Part shown: in pieces, positions 41,481 through 45,170 of the stretch
Layout: each line of letters begins with the position of its first letter
Position numbering within the stretch: the first letter of the stretch is position 1
Assembly (NCBI GenBank): GCA_964623885.1
Contig: CAZUVM010000120.1
Span: 1 to 45,170 of the forward strand
DNA from: CAZUVM01 sp964623885
Lineage (GTDB): Bacteria; Verrucomicrobiota; Verrucomicrobiia; Limisphaerales; UBA8199
DNA length: 45,170 nucleotides
Direction of reading: 5' to 3'
Notes under the pieces: model-generated
Told to the model about the DNA's origin: nothing
Databases searched by the model: none
What the model saw: the letters and a program-made list of their open reading frames with translations, nothing else
Translations under genes and position numbers: made by a program

Positions 41481-44228
41481 CTATCGTGACTCAATCCGGA
41501 ACAAGCGAGGCACCATAGGCTCGACTTTAAAGGCGTCCATGTTTACGCGATCACCAGACAGAAGGTCTATGGTAGTTCGGTTGGTCCAGGCGGGGAAGCG
41601 AAGGGATCTGGTTTCGTTATTGAAGTTGATAATGGGCACAAGTGTAGCCTGACGGCCCCACACGATTCGGTATTCGACGCCCCAGACCGGCTTGCTGGAG
41701 GCGGTGTCAATAAGCTCGTGAAACGGCAGGGAACTTAAGGCCTGATCAAGAGTCCGAGCAGTAGCCGAGTCCGAGCCGCCGAGATCGATCGAAGGCAAAT
41801 TGGTGGAGGCGCTGAAAGGCCGATCGTATTCGTCTCTGGCCAGACAATCTTTACCGACCAGCAGGACCTTGCTGCCTGCCTTTTGGAAACGCACAAGAGC
41901 GGGCAACGTGGTGGGCAAAACGTGGGTGGCGTTAGGCACCACAAGCCACGTTACCTTGGCCGCCCTGCCCTGCGCCAATTGCCTTTCACTGATGAAGGTC
42001 ACGTTTTGCCCAAGAAAAGTCAGCGCGGTATAGCACGAGTAAATCGTGGGCTGATATTTGGGTTCCCAGAAAATCGACGGCGGCGAGTAAAGCAGTGCCA
42101 CTGCGGGCGGGGCCAAGTTAATGGCGGAGACTTCTTGGGCCAAACGGTGGAGATCGAGCATGGCTCGGCCGGCGCCGTAAACATTCGCCGGCCGAAAGTA
42201 GATGCTGCCGGCAAGGCTCGGATCGGCGGCATTTTCCCAGACCCAAATGGTGGTGGAGCCTTGATGATGCAGCCCGCCCTGCCAGATGACCGAGCGCGAA
42301 TGGTTCAGCGGGATGTGATTGGGCGGTGAGTTGTCGGGGATCAGGTGGTTTTCGCTGTTGAAAACCGGCTGGCCACGGAACGAATGCAGCAGGTCGTAAA
42401 AAAACTCCTGACCGAACCAGTCGTAAGCATAAGCGCCACCTGGGAAAGCGTAGGCGTCACAGCCTGCAAGATCCGTGGCATCGCACATGAGTTCGGGGTC
42501 GACACCATAGGCGAGTTTGTCGCGGTCCAGAGTCAGGAACACCATGATTTTGGTGTGCGTAGGCGCTTTGACACCGTGCTGTTTGAGCTTTGCCGCCAGT
42601 CCGGCGTGCCAATCGGCGAACATTTGCTTATTGAAGGAAGTCCAGTCGTAGTAGGCGCGTTGGGCGGTAACGGTTGTGGGCATTGCCGGGGCAGGCACAG
42701 AAACTGCATCGAAGTTGGTATAGGTAGTGCCATAAAGCGCATTGAGCGCGGCGATGGTTTGATGTTTGCGTTGGAGATAATCGGAGAAGGCCGGTCGGGT
42801 ATAAGGATCTCGTCCGCTGGAAATGTAAACCGGTTCGTTGGCCAAGCAGACACTATGCAACGCGGGTTTATCTTTGAGCCGAGCACCCATCGACGCGATC
42901 CATTGGTCAAAGGTCGCCTGGGCTTTTGGGTGGAAGATATTGAAAGTAAGGAAACCGATGTTGCCGTTGGCCAAATCCGGCGTCCTGGCCCAATCGGGAT
43001 AGTAATGAGGCGAAAGCAGGAAATCGACGCGCATGCCAAACTGCGCGGCGCGCTCCATTCCGCGCAGGACGGTGAGTGCGCCTTCTCCCAGGGTACCGTC
43101 CGGCTTCATGGCGTTCGGCCCAGCCCGGCCATCTTGAATCATCGAAGCGCCCAGCGCGGGAAAGTTCGGTAAATCATTGATAACCGAATCGAAGTGGCCA
43201 TAGCCGGCGAAATAGAAAGGGCGACCGTTCTCATAAAACGTTCCGTTTTTCCAAGTCACGCGGCCCGGCTTAGGTGTCTGCCATTGGTGCAGCATCGCCC
43301 GGCCACTGCGTAACAGCGCTTCAGTTTCATCCAGGACCTGGGCGACCTCCTCGAACTGCAGCTTCGACCAGGCCAGGCCGCTATGGCCGTCAGGTCCGCC
43401 TTTCTGCGCAAAATCAATGAACCGCTGAGCGACGGTGGCGCCGAGCCGGAGATATGGGCTAGCCGCAAGTTTGGTTTCACCACCCGCTTGCTCTGTTAGA
43501 GCGCGCAACCGCTGGCGCAATCGCTCGGCCTGGGCGCTCAGGTCGGCGTAGAGAGCGTCCTGTTTGGCCTGGTCAACGGCAACTGGCTCGAAACGGATGT
43601 CATCGACCCAGAGCGCTTCGGTTTCGCTTTCGGTGACGACCATCAGCTCGTAGCTGTCGGGTGCCGGTCCGGCATCGAGTTCGAACGACAGAAGCTGCCA
43701 ACCGAAGTCGCCTTTGGGAAACCAATGGCGGTCGGTCCAGCCGGGGCCGCCGCCGATCCAGGTAATGCCTCCCGCTTTTGCCTTTGCCCAACAGCTGATG
43801 CGATACTTGGTGAACGGCCGCAGTCCGGAGACGAATTGGTAAGTGCGCGCATAGCGGTTGGGAGCAAACCCGGATTTGTTGGTGAGTTTGTAAGAAGATT
43901 TGCCGCTGTGCTTCTCAGAAGCATCGACAGCACCGGTTGCGTCAGCGCCGCTATTATGCCAATTCCAGTACGCGCCGCCCTGTTCAAAGTCGCCGTTGTT
44001 AACGAGATTGGGAGCAGTGTTGGTTTGGGCGCAGGCCGCCGAAACGAAAAGAAGGATCAAAGCCCCTAACCCGGATATTTCACACCCCTTGGAAGTAGCG
44101 CAGGCCTCCGAGCCTGCTGTATCGCAGGTTTCCAACCTGCGAAAGCCACCGCGCGCACCGACACCCAGCCGACTGGAAGTCGGCGATACAGCAGGCTCGG
44201 AGGCCTGCGCTACAGACTCGGCACGCAT
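41481..44228 (-). CDS. GH42-like beta-galactosidase with N-terminal CBM
   Basis: About 915 residues. After the secretion segment (LGALILLFVSAACAQ) comes a jelly-roll carbohydrate-binding domain (NLVNNGDFEQGGAYWNWHNS to LWVDDIRFEPV), a coiled helical linker (DALYADLSAQAERLRQRLRA) and a GH-A barrel of GH42 type: FYFAGYGHFDSVINDLPNFP, acid/base E465 in CLANEPVYISSG, and nucleophile E626 in QPVFNSENHLIPD. A trimerisation-like domain follows (AVALLYSPPSIFWEPKYQPT, VTWLVVPNATHVLP). Likely hydrolyses beta-galactosides. Start: ATG 44228 reads through repeat element 3 before the signal peptide; an upstream ATG 44282 is also open, but TTATAAT at about 44247-44253 looks like its promoter. The true N-terminus is uncertain by about 50 residues. 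Confidence 0.85.
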   Translation of the reverse strand: MRAESVAQASEPAVSPTSSRLGVGARGGFRRLETCDTAGSEACATSKGCEISGLGALILLFVSAACAQTNTAPNLVNNGDFEQGGAYWNWHNSGADATGAVDASEKHSGKSSYKLTNKSGFAPNRYARTYQFVSGLRPFTKYRISCWAKAKAGGITWIGGGPGWTDRHWFPKGDFGWQLLSFELDAGPAPDSYELMVVTESETEALWVDDIRFEPVAVDQAKQDALYADLSAQAERLRQRLRALTEQAGGETKLAASPYLRLGATVAQRFIDFAQKGGPDGHSGLAWSKLQFEEVAQVLDETEALLRSGRAMLHQWQTPKPGRVTWKNGTFYENGRPFYFAGYGHFDSVINDLPNFPALGASMIQDGRAGPNAMKPDGTLGEGALTVLRGMERAAQFGMRVDFLLSPHYYPDWARTPDLANGNIGFLTFNIFHPKAQATFDQWIASMGARLKDKPALHSVCLANEPVYISSGRDPYTRPAFSDYLQRKHQTIAALNALYGTTYTNFDAVSVPAPAMPTTVTAQRAYYDWTSFNKQMFADWHAGLAAKLKQHGVKAPTHTKIMVFLTLDRDKLAYGVDPELMCDATDLAGCDAYAFPGGAYAYDWFGQEFFYDLLHSFRGQPVFNSENHLIPDNSPPNHIPLNHSRSVIWQGGLHHQGSTTIWVWENAADPSLAGSIYFRPANVYGAGRAMLDLHRLAQEVSAINLAPPAVALLYSPPSIFWEPKYQPTIYSCYTALTFLGQNVTFISERQLAQGRAAKVTWLVVPNATHVLPTTLPALVRFQKAGSKVLLVGKDCLARDEYDRPFSASTNLPSIDLGGSDSATARTLDQALSSLPFHELIDTASSKPVWGVEYRIVWGRQATLVPIINFNNETRSLRFPAWTNRTTIDLLSGDRVNMDAFKVEPMVPRLFRIESR
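44095..44213. repeat. Nested inverted-repeat element 3 (cloverleaf-like)
   Basis: Perfect 31-base outer arms at 44095-44125 and 44183-44213 (GTAGCGCAGGCCTCCGAGCC and TGCTGTATCGC). Two inner hairpins: GCAGGTT/AACCTGC (44124-44140) and GCCGACT/AGTCGGC (44168-44184). The element lies in the 5' end of the GH42 reading frame. Confidence 0.92.
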
Positions 44229-44291
44229 TCGAGCAAGGTAATTATAAAATATTCGGGCGCGGGAGAAACACGTGCCAAACATGCGGGCAAT

Positions 44292-44936
44292 TTAAGCGGG
44301 AGCAAACAGGCCCTGGGTTTTGAGATCCCGAATCGCATTCAACATGAATTGGATCGCGACTGCTGCCAGGAGCAGACCCATGATGCGAACGGTAATATTC
44401 ATTGCGATCGGGCTCAACCACCGGGCACCGCGCGCCGAGAGGCGGAAAATCAGGTAAGAAGCCAGGCAAACGAGGAGGATGCAGCCATAGAGCGCGAGCT
44501 CCTGGATAACATTGGCTGCCTGGTTGTGCAGCACGATGGCGCTGGATATCGCGCCGGGACCGGCGAGCATGGGAATCGCCAACGGCGCGACGGCGATGTC
44601 GGTCTTGATCACGCCAGCCGCGGTTTCTTCGGAGGTCTCTTGCACACGAGAGCGCTGGGCGCGGAGCATGTCCAAGGCGACGAGGAGCAATACGAGGCTG
44701 GCGGCCAATTCGAAAGCGGGCATGCTGATGCTGAGGTATTTAAAAATCCACCGCCCTGCGACAGCAAACCCAATCAACACACCCGCAGCAACACAGCAGG
44801 CCAAGCGGGCCATTTTGATCCGCTGCTCCGGCGTATCGGTTGGCGTCATCGCGAGAAACGCCGGCACAGTGGCCAGCGGATCGATGATCACGAACAGGGA
44901 ACTGGAAGCCAGCAGGATGTACTCGGGGAGAGTCAC
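44292..44936 (-). CDS. MarC/NAAT-family integral membrane protein
   Basis: 214 residues with six predicted membrane helices. Family landmarks: LFVIIDPLATVPAFLAMTP (14-32), the first helix with the Asp-Pro pair, FELAASLVLLLVALDML (about 75-91), and AVAPLAIPMLAGPGAISSAI (about 116-135), the duplicated half with conserved Pro-Gly. The C-terminus ends RIMGLLLAAVAIQFMLNAI. MarC proteins were once linked to multiple antibiotic resistance, but that has been withdrawn; they are probably transporters of unknown substrate. No signal peptide. It lies just upstream of the GH42 gene on the same strand (63 bases between MarC stop and ATG 44228), and a shared transcript is possible but not required. Confidence 0.93.
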   Translation of the reverse strand: MTLPEYILLASSSLFVIIDPLATVPAFLAMTPTDTPEQRIKMARLACCVAAGVLIGFAVAGRWIFKYLSISMPAFELAASLVLLLVALDMLRAQRSRVQETSEETAAGVIKTDIAVAPLAIPMLAGPGAISSAIVLHNQAANVIQELALYGCILLVCLASYLIFRLSARGARWLSPIAMNITVRIMGLLLAAVAIQFMLNAIRDLKTQGLFAPA

Positions 44937-44950
44937 GGGGGCGAGGGGGA

Positions 44951-44987
44951 GTAATCAGTCATCAGTAATCCAGTATTCAGTTGTCAG
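44951..44987. repeat. AATCAGT/ATTCAGT direct repeats
   Basis: GTAATCAGTCATCAGTAATC followed by CAGTATTCAGTTGTCAG: five near copies of (A/T)TCAGT in 37 bases, in the divergent gap between MarC and the frame at 45096. Confidence 0.6.
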
Positions 44988-45095
44988 AAAGTGGCTCATT
45001 TGTGAGTTGGTGAGGCATCTGCCGCAATAGCATAGCGCGGCTCTTGCCGCAACCAAAGTGGCGGATCGCCGGGCGTTTGGATAAAAGTTTGGGTG

Positions 45096-45170
45096 ATGAA
45101 CGCACAAACTTCTCCCACCGTCACCGACGTCCCGCCGGCCTTTCTTAACCGATTCAACCAGTCTTTGACA
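45096..45170 (+). CDS. 5' end of an unidentified gene (cut by window)
   Basis: ATG at 45096 opens 25 codons to the window edge, MNAQTSPTVTDVPPAFLNRF and on, without a stop. It is divergent from MarC, with about 160 bases between them. Too little is present to name a family, and the start has only a weak TTGGGTG upstream. Confidence 0.45.
   Translation, partial: MNAQTSPTVTDVPPAFLNRFNQSLT

Overview
The window looks like chromosomal DNA of a Verrucomicrobia-type bacterium, probably of the Pedosphaera/Limisphaera side of the phylum. The clues are two H-X9-DG pseudopilins with the FTLIELLVVI-type leader, very large secreted LamG/Ig/glycosidase proteins, a DUF4965-type glutaminase-like protein, GC-rich codon use, and intergenic DNA full of short modular inverted repeats. 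The assignment rests on protein-family habits, not on a database search.

Layout. 1-1166 (-) is the 5' part of a GH29 alpha-L-fucosidase cut by the window edge. 1229-5678 holds housekeeping and small genes set in repeat-rich DNA: a stand-alone IF-3 N-domain protein (-), a pseudopilin, an OGG1-type DNA glycosylase, a ComB-like phosphatase and a small zinc-ribbon protein. 5796-10094 (+) has a DUF481 outer-membrane protein, a PAP2 membrane phosphatase, a ThuA-like secreted protein and an FG-GAP/VCBS propeller protein. 10696-22710 (+) has a GH2 enzyme fused to Ig and LamG modules, a 1444-residue LamG/Big2/Ig surface protein, a second pseudopilin and a glutaminase-like protein. 22857-37030 carries a polysaccharide deacetylase (-), a 1408-residue GH2-like protein, a tandem alpha/beta-hydrolase, a HAD phosphatase, a GH39 enzyme, an unrecognised secreted protein (-) and a GH71/GH99-like protein. 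37064-44936 (-) carries GH97, GH36, an initiator tRNA-fMet, GH42 and MarC. A new reading frame starts at 45096.

Working together. Most products have signal peptides and act on glycans: alpha-fucose (GH29), alpha-galactose or alpha-glucose (GH36, GH97), beta-galactose-type bonds (GH2, GH42), xylose-type bonds (GH39), internal bonds (GH71/99-like), and acyl or acetyl groups (deacetylase, esterase-like hydrolase). This fits saccharification of a branched, galactose-rich plant or algal polysaccharide. No SusC/SusD pair, sugar transporter or transcription factor is visible, and genes lie on both strands, so this is a dispersed CAZyme island and not a classical PUL.

The most unusual signals are: (i) an 18-bp dyad, GTGGCCANTTYATGCCAC, upstream of three consecutive transcription units (10640, 14451, 19088); (ii) a stand-alone IF-3 N-domain gene between inverted copies of an intergenic repeat module; (iii) three nested cloverleaf-like inverted-repeat elements at the 5' ends of secreted-protein genes, plus a related simple palindrome that forms part of a signal peptide; (iv) enzymes with missing catalytic residues (GH2-like at 24985, first domain of the hydrolase at 29499).
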